A DNA stretch of 55,229 nt from Verrucomicrobiaceae bacterium (GCA_016795485.1 JAEUHM010000051.1:1-55229); one strand, 5' to 3'; numbered from the stretch's first letter, positions 36,560 to 45,995 are shown. Numbers and translations are program-made. Notes: a model not told the origin generated them from the letters alone.

Positions 36560-39500
36560 GGTTTTCGCACTGCGATTCTAACAAAGCGTTTCTGCTCACC
36601 AGCCAGCTTTGGCACGGTAGCGCGCCATTCATTGCCCCCGAGGTTCTGATACGTAATGTTAGCGCTGGACCAAGACGTTAGATTTACGCTGGTCTCTGCT
36701 ACAATCAGCACATCCGTTGCCGCAGGATTGATCTCCAAGTCCACGGTCATCGTTGTGGCTCCGACCGCACTCAGCTCGACGGACGACTTGCCCGCAGCCT
36801 TCGGCGGCGAACCAAAGGCATACTCCAGCAGATTATTCATGCCGTCATTGTCTGGATCAGCTAGTTCGCCGCTGACCGCAGGGTTAGCCTGCTCACCAAC
36901 GGTAAACTCCGCAGTTACCCACGCGCTGAAGGCTCCACCAGGACCAGTGGTGAAGGTGGCGACTCTCCACGGACTCCATTCGTCTAACGCGCTTCCGCTA
37001 TTGTCCTTGTGTCGGGCACGGACCTCATACGAGGTGCTCCAAGCAAGAGAGAATCCGCTCACAAAGGTCCCCTGTTGCAGATTCATGGACAACCCATCTG
37101 ATAATCCAGACCAAACTAACGAACCTCCCAGAGTATAGACTGCAAACTCCGTCATTGAGTGAACTTGTCCGACATCGGCGTCTGAGAACGGTCCGGTTTC
37201 AAGATTCGCGCTGATCGCGTTCACCGAGGCCCCCGCAGGTGCAACGATCGGTGGTGAGTGAGGTCGATGGTTCGCTCCTACCGGCGGCAAATACAAGCGT
37301 CCACCCGGTATAACCTGCTCCGGCCTGCTTGGGCTACTCCAGAGCAGCCTAACATTGGAGTCAAAACCACCCTCAAGGTAGTGCAGTTCAATGTCATAGT
37401 ATTGTTCCGCCACCAAAGAGATAGTTCCAGTGTGTTCGGTAGTGCCTTGATACTGAAACTTATCGATGACCAGTTGCCCGTTCACATACAACCGCGCTCC
37501 GTCATCTGATCTTGTCTTGAACGTATACGTCTCGGTGAACTGAGGCCTCACTCTTCCTCGCCAGCGTGCTGTAAAGTTGTCATTGCCAACCCCCACCATT
37601 GGGCTTCCTCCCACCCAGTCAAAGTCCACTCGTTCATCAATACGAGTAAGCGCCACGCCCTCGAAGGACTGGGTGTTTGGATAAAACTCCGCTGCTAGGC
37701 CATGTGGCATCGCGCCGTCAGATGCCACGAAGGTTCTCCAATCACTCCAGGCACTCCATTCGCTAGTTGGATCGCCGCTACTATCCCTGTGGCGCACCCG
37801 CAGCCTGTAGGCCTGCTCACCTATCAGAGAGGTGCGGCCATCGTGCGAACCCTCGAATGCCCCAGTCGCAAGGCCAACCGAAACACCAGCATTGGACGCG
37901 TTCCACACTCTCGTGGATGTAACGTCATCCGTCCAGATCTCCCACTCCGAAGCTCCGTGTGTGTTCGTTACATCCTGATCCTCAAATGCAGCCGTGCCAA
38001 ACGTAGCTGCTGCTGCGTCCACCGCTGACTCATCCGTTGCGGGAGACGTCACCAGAGGCGCCAACGGACGATGATTGGCCGTGGGGTTAATCGCATACAA
38101 ACGCAACGCCGGTATGATCTGTTCCGGCTGGCTTGGGCTGCTCCAGTAGAGCTTGGCAGAAGCCCCAAACTCACCATCAAAGTATTGCATTTCCAGGTCA
38201 TAATACTGGCCGGCCAAAAGACTGATCTGCCCCGTCCACGGCGTTGGTCCCTGCCCTACCCATTTGTCCACCAATTGCTCGCCATTCACCCAGAGCCGCA
38301 CGCCGTCGTCCGTGATGGTTTTGAATGTATAGACCTCACTGAACTGCGGTTTGATCCGTGCGCGCCAGCGTGCACTGAAGCCGTCTACATTCACGGTCGT
38401 AGTGCTTGGAGGTGCCCCGTTGCCATAGTCATAGTTGACGTTGTTCTCGGTGCGGCTCACGACTGGGTTTCCTGACAATCTTGTGTTGTTGTAATACTCC
38501 GCGGCGACTCCTCTTGCATCGTCAGGTGGCGTTGTGGTGAAGTTCCTCACCGAGTAGGCGCTCCAGGCACTCACCAGGCTGCCACTGCTATCCTGGTGCC
38601 TCACTCTCAACTGGTAGCTCGTGTTGTTGGCCAATGCCGTGAAACCATTCACAAAAATCCCATCACCTAGGCCGGCATAGGTCCTCGCAGACCCTGTCAC
38701 CTCAAGGGCATGCCATACTTTGACAGGCGTGATGTCCGTCGTCCAGATCTCCCAGTCGCTGGACAGGTGAGTATGACCAGCATCCACGTCCTCAAAGAGG
38801 CTACTCGCCATCACAATGCTCACAGGGTCTGTCAACTCGCTGTCTGCTGCGGGAATGATGATGTCTGGGCTCCTTGGGCGGTGGTTCGTGCCTCCAGGAA
38901 GATTGAAAAACTGCGTAGCAGGAATAATCTGCTCTGTCCCGCTAGGCGGTGTCCACATCAGCCTTGCCAATGCGCCGCCAAAGTTATCAAAGTAGTGCAT
39001 CTCCACCTCATAGAGCTGCCCAGCAGTGAGCGAGATTGCGCCCGTGTACCTTGTAGTGCCCTGGTTGATCCACTTGTCGATCAAGAGTTGGCTATCTACC
39101 CACAATCTCACCCCGTCATCCGTCTCCGTGGCAAACGTATAGAGACCAGTTACCGGAGCCAAGATGCGTCCACGCCAGCGGACGCTAAAGTTGTCGTTAG
39201 GAATACCCGCCATGGGCACTCCTGTGGCCCAATCGAACTGCACATTTGCATCCACTCGGGTCTGTGGAGTCCCAGACATACTGATTGCTGGCCAATACTC
39301 TCCCTCTAGCCCAAATGGGCCGTTCGCACTTACCGTGATGTCGCTAAATGCGGAGAATCCCACCGCACTGGTGCTGTCAGTAGCTTTCGCCACCACTCGA
39401 TGCAGACCTGCTGTGGCATTTGTCCACACGAAACTAAATGGCGCAGCAGTGTCTGACCCAATGAGAGTGAATCCATCGTAGAAGTCCACCTGTGCGATGC

Positions 39501-42500
39501 TCGCTCCGCCATTCGTTGTGCTCGCGTCTGCCGTTAGCACAATGTTGGTCGCCGCTGGACCGTAGTGTGTGCTCAGGTGAGCCGGAGCCGTCAGCGCCAC
39601 ATTTACGCCACCTGTTGTTGCCGCCACGATGTCCACAAAGCAGAGCTTCGTGTTGGATCCACCGGCACCTTGAGTAAGCGTCAGCGCACCGTCAGTGACC
39701 GTCACCACCGCATCACTCTCGATCCATCGGTTACTTGTAGAAGGCGTTCCACTCAAGATCGTCACACCTTCAGCATCCACCACGTGCACGCTATCCGTTG
39801 TCGTGGCGTCTCCGGCTACCAGATGCACATCATACGTACCGTTTGGCACTGCTATCTCCCAACTTCGTGCCGTTGCCACCGACGAATGCTTCATGTGATT
39901 CAACGTGTCGTAGCGCTGATCCGGGGAGGCGGGCGCATTTCTATCCCTGCCAAAGCTAGTGTTGTCTTCACTCCACCCAAAAGTAAATCCACCAGACCTC
40001 GCACCATACACTTCCCCCGTGTCTGCCATGTAGCCTTCAGGCACAGGCGCTCCAGCGTTCTGATAGTTCACGTGCAACTCCAGCGGCAGGCCACCTGAGG
40101 TCACCCTCACACTGTCGAACAGGGCTGTCGCCAGTTGTGCATTGTTGTGGGAGCTGACGGCGAGTCCTACGAGAGGATTCGCCGTCAGAGGCAAGGTGAT
40201 ACCGCCTATCTGCTGCCAACCTCCCGAGATGGCAGAAATAAAAGCCGTGATCACATTGCCCTGACGACGAAGTTTTAGATAATAAGGAGCGAACACTGCC
40301 GGGCCAGTAATAAATTGACTAATCCCACCGGAAGTCTGCCGATACTGTAACTGCGCTCCCACTCCGGCCATCAGAGTGACCATCGCATTCGGCGATCCTG
40401 CATCCAGGTTGTTCCTGATCATTAGGCCCGCCTTTGTGTAAACATCAGCCTGAGTGAGGGATTGCACCTTCGCCACGATCTCGCCGTCTCCGCTCAGCGT
40501 GCGGCAGGCATAGTGGAAAGAATCCGCGTTGTTCCAGATGTCATCACCACTCCCAGACATAATGAACGTGCCCGTCGTCCCGGCAAACGTGGCATCACCC
40601 TCCAGAGCAGGCGTTCCCACATCGGCGTGCAGCCATGGTGAAGGCAGCGGGTCTGCCGGTGGTTGAGTCGCCTCGTTGATCCACTGCTCCAGCAGACCTA
40701 TCGCGCTCTGGTCCACTAGATTCTTTGCTAGAGGCGGCATCTTATAGTGCTCAGACGCAGTCGCCATCCTCTTATAGATGATGCTTCGGTCCACTGACTG
40801 CGGTGCCAGTATCTTTGCACCACTTATGCCCAGAGCATCCTGCACGATTCCGTTGATGATCCCAGTGCTTCCCAGTGATGTCTCTATCCTGGCATCCCAG
40901 AACGCATGCACCCCACCCGGCCGGTGGCAGTGTGCACAGTTACTGTCCAAATAGGACCTCATCCGCTGCTCGGCAGACGCCGCCTGGTCATTCATCCCAT
41001 AGTGCTTGATCAATGTCGGCAGATCCGCCTCGTTCAGAGCGGGAGACAGATAGCCCACATGATTCCACGCACGGAGTTGGTTGTCAGTCACGCCCGTTTG
41101 CGTGAAGTGCAGGTTGCTGTTGTTGCTTGGCGTATTGATCCCCAGCACACCACCCGAGTTATTCGTGTGACACGCTAGACAGTCCTGCCGCCCAGGGAAA
41201 TACCACGGCTGCGTGCGGTCGATGTTGAAATGGAACCTCGCCGCAGCAAGCGCACCCGCATTATGAGATGTCAACGCCATCCCAAAGTAGACTGTAGACG
41301 GCAGCGCCAACGTCTTCACGGCAAAGGACGTCCAGTCGCTTCCATTCCGGCTGTAGTAGGCAGTAAAGACATCCCCCTGCCTTTTGAGGCGCAACCACGC
41401 GTTCGGGAAACGCACCCCAGGCTGCGGACTTGCTGGATAGATCGCCGCGCTGCCACCGCCCGTGAAGTCTCGGCTCTGAAACTCATACCCACCTGTGTTG
41501 TTGTTCCGCGCCTCGTTCGTTGGAAACACCAGCGCCATCACATTCCTCGCGTTTGCCGCCAGTGACTCACGCACCATCAGCCCCGCCTTCGTGTACAGAT
41601 CTGCTCGATCCAGAGACTCCAGCCTTGTCGCGATGTCAAAGTCGCCTGTCTTTTGCGTGTGGACGAAGCGAAATGAATCCGCGTTGCCAAAGATGTCTGT
41701 ACCGCCCGCCGTCACTGCATACCCACCATTGAACGGCACCGTACTCCCCGCCTGTGCTCCGCCTATATCCGTGCTCGTCAGACTCCCCAGATCCACATTT
41801 CCATCGATCACCACATCCTCCGTGAACCCCGTCGTCACCAGATCCGCGTCACTGTTATCCGCACGCCACTTGTAAGTCATCCCATACACATACCCACTGT
41901 CATTCCGCACCAGCACCCGCGTCTCCAGACGCTTGCGCACAGAGGGATTCGCATCATCCACCGGCAGCTCAAAGTGCTTCAAAAACACAGACCCCTCCGG
42001 GAACGTCCAGTCACCCGTCGGCGAATAGCCTATCGTCTGCCCCGTAGGAATCGCAAACCACCGCTCCTTGTGCGCCCGGTCAGACCACAGTGGATTGATC
42101 CCCTCGTAGTAAACGAACCCACCAGAAGCCGCCACTGGGTTGTTATTCCCATACGACCCCACCGTCAGCAGCCCCGTAGCAGACAACGTCTGCGGCAAAG
42201 CAGGAGGCGGAGCACCCGTCCGCGCCAGTTTGTAGATCCGTCCTCCTAAGCTCGACATCTGACACAAATACAGCTCGTGGTCCGCATCCTCGCCGAACGA
42301 CGACAGCCCCACATAGTTCGAGCCAGCGCTCGGCCCTGACCCCAGCGGCAGAGTCGCCAGCGGCACCTTCGTGGCAGGACTCGTGCTCTCATCCAAATAC
42401 CAGATCAAGCCAGACCCATTGTCGCCAAAGATATACCTGCCACCCAGATCCACTCCGAACTCACTTCCCCTATACACATAGCCACCTATCACCGCGCTCC

Positions 42501-43623
42501 CCTCATTGTGTGAGTAGGCGATCACCGGGCGCTTATTGATCCCCAGATACGGAGCCGCAAGATCCGCCCCAGGCCCCTCCACATCATCCCACTGGAAGTT
42601 CAGCCCCACTTCACCCGGCTCGATCACACTCACCTCTTCCCAGTTCGCCAAGCCCACGTCACCAATGAATATCCGCTTCGACACTGCATCGATCGTCATC
42701 CGGTGCGGCGAGCGCAACCCCACCGCATAAAACTCCTCCAGCACATTCCCCTGCCCCACAAACGGGTTATCCAGCGGGATGAAGTAGTTCTGCGTTATCG
42801 AGCCCGCAGGCAGAGGCTGACGCGAGATCGGCTTTGATACACCTCCGCCCCGCTGATCCACATCGATCCGCAGCACACCAGAGAACAGTCCCCGGTCTAT
42901 CCTCTGTGTATTCAGCGTTGCCTGTGCGTCATCTCCATTCGTCAGATACAGAAACCCATCATCTGGATGGAAAAACATCCCCCCACCATTGTGCCAGACC
43001 GAGGCTGCTACCTGATCGATGAAAATCGTCTCACTCCCCGGTTCCACCACACCATTTCCATCCACCGTATACCGCACCAGCCTGTCCCGGCATGGCTTAA
43101 ACGTATTCGGCCTCGTCGTTGAAGACCCAGTCACCGTCCCCGGCGGCACATACGTGTAGTAAATGAACACAAACCGATTGTTCGTAGGCCCAGAACCAAA
43201 GTTCGGGTGAAACGCCAACGCCAGCAGCCCCGAGTCATCCCAGCCCTGGCACTGGGCAGAGAGATCCAGCATCAGCACCTTATCCCCATTACCTGCCGCC
43301 GCACTCTTCGGGAATGAATACACCCGCCCCTCCCGCTCCCACACCACCATCCGCCTATCGTTCACCCCTTGCCCCGGCAGTTCACAGATCCCCAGCGCAT
43401 TCAGGAACGTCACATTCGGAAACGCCGGCACCGCCGACCACGAACCCGAGAACGTAGGAGCCGAAGCAGGCAACACCCCACCGTGATACGCCGAGTAGGC
43501 AGGTCGAGAAGTCAAACCATAGCCCTGAGCCCACGCCACCCCGCCCTGTCCCCACACAGTTGCACACAGCACTGCACCAGCAGCGCCACGCACAAAAGCA
43601 CGACAATCGAAAAAACCACCCAT
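36556..43623 (-). CDS. Giant secreted glucose/sorbosone dehydrogenase-di-haem cytochrome protein with three PA14 domains
   Basis: From the ATG at 43623 the product has 2355 residues (a TTG at 43635 adds four). A signal peptide ends near VAWAQG. Residues ~60-480 are a quinoprotein glucose/sorbosone dehydrogenase propeller, with H-N-G-G at 211-214 where the catalytic His is expected. Residues ~500-980 form a di-haem cytochrome of the SO2930/HNE_0200 kind, with haem sites CLACH (815-819) and CAHCH (896-900); a LamG/DUF1349-like domain (~610-800) interrupts it. A second such domain (~995-1175), a malectin-like domain (~1180-1345) and an Ig-like domain (~1345-1430) follow. PA14 domains at ~1435-1573, ~1703-1840 and ~1973-2110 alternate with Fn3-like domains. 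The C-terminus has PDNDGMNNLLEYAFG. It suggests sugar oxidation linked to electron transfer at the surface. It overlaps the amylase gene by ATGA. Confidence 0.88.
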   Translation of the reverse strand: MGGFFDCRAFVRGAAGAVLCATVWGQGGVAWAQGYGLTSRPAYSAYHGGVLPASAPTFSGSWSAVPAFPNVTFLNALGICELPGQGVNDRRMVVWEREGRVYSFPKSAAAGNGDKVLMLDLSAQCQGWDDSGLLALAFHPNFGSGPTNNRFVFIYYTYVPPGTVTGSSTTRPNTFKPCRDRLVRYTVDGNGVVEPGSETIFIDQVAASVWHNGGGMFFHPDDGFLYLTNGDDAQATLNTQRIDRGLFSGVLRIDVDQRGGGVSKPISRQPLPAGSITQNYFIPLDNPFVGQGNVLEEFYAVGLRSPHRMTIDAVSKRIFIGDVGLANWEEVSVIEPGEVGLNFQWDDVEGPGADLAAPYLGINKRPVIAYSHNEGSAVIGGYVYRGSEFGVDLGGRYIFGDNGSGLIWYLDESTSPATKVPLATLPLGSGPSAGSNYVGLSSFGEDADHELYLCQMSSLGGRIYKLARTGAPPPALPQTLSATGLLTVGSYGNNNPVAASGGFVYYEGINPLWSDRAHKERWFAIPTGQTIGYSPTGDWTFPEGSVFLKHFELPVDDANPSVRKRLETRVLVRNDSGYVYGMTYKWRADNSDADLVTTGFTEDVVIDGNVDLGSLTSTDIGGAQAGSTVPFNGGYAVTAGGTDIFGNADSFRFVHTQKTGDFDIATRLESLDRADLYTKAGLMVRESLAANARNVMALVFPTNEARNNNTGGYEFQSRDFTGGGSAAIYPASPQPGVRFPNAWLRLKRQGDVFTAYYSRNGSDWTSFAVKTLALPSTVYFGMALTSHNAGALAAARFHFNIDRTQPWYFPGRQDCLACHTNNSGGVLGINTPSNNSNLHFTQTGVTDNQLRAWNHVGYLSPALNEADLPTLIKHYGMNDQAASAEQRMRSYLDSNCAHCHRPGGVHAFWDARIETSLGSTGIINGIVQDALGISGAKILAPQSVDRSIIYKRMATASEHYKMPPLAKNLVDQSAIGLLEQWINEATQPPADPLPSPWLHADVGTPALEGDATFAGTTGTFIMSGSGDDIWNNADSFHYACRTLSGDGEIVAKVQSLTQADVYTKAGLMIRNNLDAGSPNAMVTLMAGVGAQLQYRQTSGGISQFITGPAVFAPYYLKLRRQGNVITAFISAISGGWQQIGGITLPLTANPLVGLAVSSHNNAQLATALFDSVRVTSGGLPLELHVNYQNAGAPVPEGYMADTGEVYGARSGGFTFGWSEDNTSFGRDRNAPASPDQRYDTLNHMKHSSVATARSWEIAVPNGTYDVHLVAGDATTTDSVHVVDAEGVTILSGTPSTSNRWIESDAVVTVTDGALTLTQGAGGSNTKLCFVDIVAATTGGVNVALTAPAHLSTHYGPAATNIVLTADASTTNGGASIAQVDFYDGFTLIGSDTAAPFSFVWTNATAGLHRVVAKATDSTSAVGFSAFSDITVSANGPFGLEGEYWPAISMSGTPQTRVDANVQFDWATGVPMAGIPNDNFSVRWRGRILAPVTGLYTFATETDDGVRLWVDSQLLIDKWINQGTTRYTGAISLTAGQLYEVEMHYFDNFGGALARLMWTPPSGTEQIIPATQFFNLPGGTNHRPRSPDIIIPAADSELTDPVSIVMASSLFEDVDAGHTHLSSDWEIWTTDITPVKVWHALEVTGSARTYAGLGDGIFVNGFTALANNTSYQLRVRHQDSSGSLVSAWSAYSVRNFTTTPPDDARGVAAEYYNNTRLSGNPVVSRTENNVNYDYGNGAPPSTTTVNVDGFSARWRARIKPQFSEVYTFKTITDDGVRLWVNGEQLVDKWVGQGPTPWTGQISLLAGQYYDLEMQYFDGEFGASAKLYWSSPSQPEQIIPALRLYAINPTANHRPLAPLVTSPATDESAVDAAAATFGTAAFEDQDVTNTHGASEWEIWTDDVTSTRVWNASNAGVSVGLATGAFEGSHDGRTSLIGEQAYRLRVRHRDSSGDPTSEWSAWSDWRTFVASDGAMPHGLAAEFYPNTQSFEGVALTRIDERVDFDWVGGSPMVGVGNDNFTARWRGRVRPQFTETYTFKTRSDDGARLYVNGQLVIDKFQYQGTTEHTGTISLVAEQYYDIELHYLEGGFDSNVRLLWSSPSRPEQVIPGGRLYLPPVGANHRPHSPPIVAPAGASVNAISANLETGPFSDADVGQVHSMTEFAVYTLGGSLVWSGLSDGLSMNLQQGTFVSGFSLAWSTSYEVRARHKDNSGSALDEWSPWRVATFTTGPGGAFSAWVTAEFTVGEQANPAVSGELADPDNDGMNNLLEYAFGSPPKAAGKSSVELSAVGATTMTVDLEINPAATDVLIVAETSVNLTSWSSANITYQNLGGNEWRATVPKLAGEQKRFVRIAVRKP

Positions 43624-43744
43624 TCGAGGAAACAAGCTCAGACAACGATCCAGCCAGACCGCTCACATCAACACGCTGCCAGTTTGCCGCCCCATATCAC
43701 CTAGATAAATGAATAAACCCAGCACATAGCCGACCACCCAACCT

Positions 43745-44710
43745 CTAGCGCTTCACCCTCGCCCACACGGGCTTAAGCACATGCTTCACCAGCGGGTCCA
43801 CCAGTGCACCGACGATGACGCCCAAAATGGACGCGATCACCGCTTGCGAGAGCCACGCGAGAAACCCATGGGCCGCCGGCAGCAGCGCCGCTACCGCCTC
43901 AGCAGCATGATGCACAGCCTCCTCCGGGCCATGCACCCCCATTTGATGCAATCCGTGAACGAGAATGCCACCGCCCACCCAAAGCATAGCAGCCATGCCC
44001 AACAGACTCAGCCCCTTCAGGAAAATCGGCATCCCCAGCACCAGCGCACGGCCTGCCGTTCGGATGAAGCCAGTCCCAGACCGCGCCAACGCTACCCCCA
44101 CGTCATCTGCCTTCACAATCAGCGCCACCGCCCCATACACCAGCAGAGTCATGCCCAGTCCTACCACCGCCAGCACCACCGCTTGCATCCACAGCGGATT
44201 ACCCGCCACACCCGCCAGCGTGATGGCCATGATCTCTGCGGAAAGGATAAAGTCCGTGCGGATAGCGCTAGCCACCCGCTGCTCCTCCAACTCAGCCGCT
44301 GTAGTAGCAGCCTGCGGTGCATCTTCAGACCCACCCCCATCATCGCCATGCCCAGGGTGCACCAACTCCATGATCTTATGATAGCCTTCAAGGCAAAGAA
44401 ACGCCCCGCCAGCCATCAGCAGCGGAGTGATCACCCACGGCGCTACCAAGCTCAGCAAAAGCGCACCCGGCAGCAGAAAGAGCAGCTTATTCTTCAGTGA
44501 GCCCTTAGCGATCTTCGCAATGATAGGCAACTCACGATCCGCAGTCAGACCCACCACATAGCGCGGCGTCACCGCAGCATCATCAATCACAATCCCCGCC
44601 GCCTTGCTACCAGCCTTAGCCGCCAGCACACCAGCGTCATCCAAAGTCGTAGCAGCCACCTTAGCCAAAGCCGCAATGTCATCCAGCAAAGCAATAAGTC
44701 CCGAAGTCAT
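43745..44710 (-). CDS. yedI: DUF808 (YedI-like) inner-membrane protein
   Basis: The product has 321 residues. It starts MTSGLIALLDDIAALAKVAATTLDD, then AGSKAAGIVIDDAAVTPRYVVG, the hallmark opening of DUF808/YedI proteins. Several hydrophobic helices follow (LLFLLPGALLLSLVAPWVIT, IMAITLAGVAGN, AVVLAVVGLGMTLLVYGAVAL, SLLGMAAMLWVGGGILVHG, AVIASILGVIVGALVDPLV). A Gly/Asp-rich linker (HGDDGGGSEDAP) separates the first two groups. Function is unknown in any organism I can recall. It ends 109 bp before the giant dehydrogenase gene on the same strand. Confidence 0.85.
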   Translation of the reverse strand: MTSGLIALLDDIAALAKVAATTLDDAGVLAAKAGSKAAGIVIDDAAVTPRYVVGLTADRELPIIAKIAKGSLKNKLLFLLPGALLLSLVAPWVITPLLMAGGAFLCLEGYHKIMELVHPGHGDDGGGSEDAPQAATTAAELEEQRVASAIRTDFILSAEIMAITLAGVAGNPLWMQAVVLAVVGLGMTLLVYGAVALIVKADDVGVALARSGTGFIRTAGRALVLGMPIFLKGLSLLGMAAMLWVGGGILVHGLHQMGVHGPEEAVHHAAEAVAALLPAAHGFLAWLSQAVIASILGVIVGALVDPLVKHVLKPVWARVKR

Positions 44711-44771
44711 ACCCCGACCCTAGTGACAGCCCGCACCTTGTCGAGAGCAGGAACCCAACACCCTCCTATCA

Positions 44772-44910
44772 GTCTCCCCGTCCCCCAAACCACCGCAAAC
44801 AATCGCCAACAATCGCCAACAACCGCAAACTCCCCTTCCCCGTCTCCCCGTCCCCCAAACCACCGCCAACAATCGCAACCAATCGCCAACCACCGCAAAC
44901 TCCCCCTCTC
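44772..44910. repeat. 70-bp tandem duplication rich in C and A
   Basis: Two 70-bp units start with the same GTCTCCCCGTCCCCCAAAC, at 44772 and at 44842, and agree at most positions thereafter (CCACCGC, AACAATCGC, CCAACAA/CACCGCAAACTCCCC). Within each unit the short motif CAATCGCCAA is itself repeated. The second unit runs up to the stop codon of the 93-residue gene. Further partial copies of CTCCCCGTCCC occur at 45804-45833. There is no open frame through the block. Confidence 0.85.
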
Positions 44911-45191
44911 TACCTCTGCAGCGCATTCAGCAGCTCATTAAACTTCAGGATCATCTCCTGGATCTGGTTCGCGTTGTATTCAGGGTCAGCATTCATACTC
45001 AGCGGTAGCACCTGATTGCAGTTACGCGCGCTACTCGCCTCAGCCGCAGAGATCGCGTCATTCCGCGCCTCAATCATCTCCTCCGGCGTCACGCGATCGT
45101 CCACCAGCGCTTTCAAAGAGTTAAACTGTCCCCGCAAAGGCGAGGCCTCGATCAATGCATGATCTTGTGGAATAGAAGGGTCGAAAGGCAT
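44910..45191 (-). CDS. Hypothetical 93-residue protein
   Basis: The product begins MPFDPSIPQDHALIEASPLR and continues FNSLKALVDDRVTPEEMIEARND, then ends in a helical QIQEMILKFNELLNALQR. It is acidic, has no signal peptide and should be mostly alpha-helical. I recall similar short proteins in Verrucomicrobiota with an opening like M-x-F/Y-D-P-x-L/I-P and A-L-I-x-x-x-x-L-R-x-Q-F but know no function. Its normal amino-acid usage supports a real gene. Repeats bound it on both sides, and the upstream Fn3 gene (804 bp away) is on the same strand. Confidence 0.6.
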   Translation of the reverse strand: MPFDPSIPQDHALIEASPLRGQFNSLKALVDDRVTPEEMIEARNDAISAAEASSARNCNQVLPLSMNADPEYNANQIQEMILKFNELLNALQR

Positions 45192-45304
45192 GGTTGGCAG
45201 TGGTTTGCGGTTGTTTGCAGTTGTTTGCGATAGTTTACGATTATTTGGAAAAGCAGCGCGGGAGCAGATTGCAGTCGTTGAGCGTTTGTTGAGCAGTGGT
45301 TGAG

Positions 45305-45343
45305 AAAAGGAGCGCGGACACTCATGTCCGCAATCCGCTCTGA
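45305..45343 (+). repeat. Hairpin repeat copy 1 (REP-like)
   Basis: This copy contains GCGGACACTCATGTCCGC (45314-45331), a 7-bp perfect stem with a CTCA loop, preceded by AAAAGGAGC and followed by AATCCGCTCTGA. Two further copies (within 45669-45694 and 45731-45770) keep the same flanks, the last with a single change (AGCACGGACA) that breaks one pair. The structure resembles REP elements mobilised by REP-associated tyrosine transposases; no transposase gene is in the window. Confidence 0.7.
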
Positions 45344-45523
45344 AGGCCCAAAGAACTAAGAGATTATGGGGGGATTTTGCAGTCGTTGAGCGTCAGTTAA
45401 GCGGGTGGATCTGGAAGGTAGGGCGAGGTGTCCTCACCGAGCCGTCACAGCAGGCCAAACGACTCCCTTCACCCCAAAAACCAACAACCAAGAACAAAGA
45501 ACAAAACTCCCTACCGTTCTCAA

Positions 45524-45556
45524 GTCTGGCATCTGATGTCTGACCATCTGCTGTCT
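45524..45556 (+). repeat. GTCTGGCATCTGATG repeat, isolated copy
   Basis: This 33-bp sequence starts GTCTGGCATCTGATGTCTGA and ends CCATCTGCTGTCT. An exact copy is at 45633-45665, a variant at 45698-45730 (ACTGTCTGCTGTCT ending) and a degenerate one at 45912-45945. It is internally repetitive (CATCTGATGTCTGA, CATCTGCTGTCT). Confidence 0.75.
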
Positions 45557-45632
45557 TACAGGGTAGCTTGCGGTTGTTGAGCTATGGTTGAGCGTTCGTT
45601 GAGCTATTGTTTAGCTGGCGCTGCGGCGGTCG

Positions 45633-45770
45633 GTCTGGCATCTGATGTCTGACCATCTGCTGTCTAAGAAAGGAGCGCGGACACTCATGTCCGCTGGGTC
45701 TGGCATCTGATGTCTGACTGTCTGCTGTCTAAAAAGGAGCACGGACACTCATGTCCGCAATCCGCTCTGA
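45633..45770 (+). repeat. Two-unit 65-bp tandem array joining the TCTGGCATC repeat and the hairpin repeat
   Basis: Unit one (45633-45697) consists of the 33-bp GTCTGGCATCTGATG repeat, a short AAGA/AAAA joint and the hairpin repeat ending in CCGCTGG. Unit two begins at 45698, exactly 65 bp later, with the same order. The units differ at a handful of bases (ACCATCTG/ACTGTCTG, GAGCGCGG/GAGCACGG). The second carries the extra AATCCGCTCTGA tail seen also in copy 1 at 45305. This shows local tandem duplication of a composite of two repeat families. Confidence 0.8.
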
Positions 45771-45995
45771 TGGCACGAAGAACAAAGAACTCAGAACCAA
45801 CAACTCTCCCCGTCCCATTGTCTCCCCGTCCCCCCCGGCCCTGCGGTTTGCAGTTGGCGGCAGTTAGAAAAGACATCAGAGATCAGTCTCATCAGCTCCA
45901 TCCGTCCAAACAGTCTGACATCTACTGTCTGGTCGTCTGGCATCTACCCCACAACTGCAAACCACAGTCAACGCGCGGGACGCGCTTCATTCGGA

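Larger units (their letters stand above)
45192..45995. other. Gene-free, repeat-rich spacer of about 800 bp
   Basis: No convincing gene lies here. Four kinds of degenerate repeat fill it: TTTGCGGTTGTTTGC-type arrays (45200-45245, 45842-45866 and in inverse at 45951-45966); GTTGAGC-type arrays (45272-45303, 45378-45400, 45567-45616); the hairpin repeat AAAGGAGCGCGGACA (three copies); and the GTCTGGCATCTGATG repeat (three good copies and one weak). Short runs such as AAGAACAAAGAACT and CTCCCCGTCCC add to the low complexity. The mix resembles the debris of several dispersed repeat families rather than one element. Confidence 0.75.

Noticed and set aside
36556..39320. PA14 repeats as possible recent DNA-level duplication
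   Set aside because: The three units are alike as protein but clearly diverged as DNA, so they are old modules, not a recent tandem array.
45192..45995. Possible CRISPR array in the repeat-rich spacer
   Set aside because: Repeats are of several kinds, spacing is irregular or direct tandem, there are no unique spacers of constant length and no cas genes are near.
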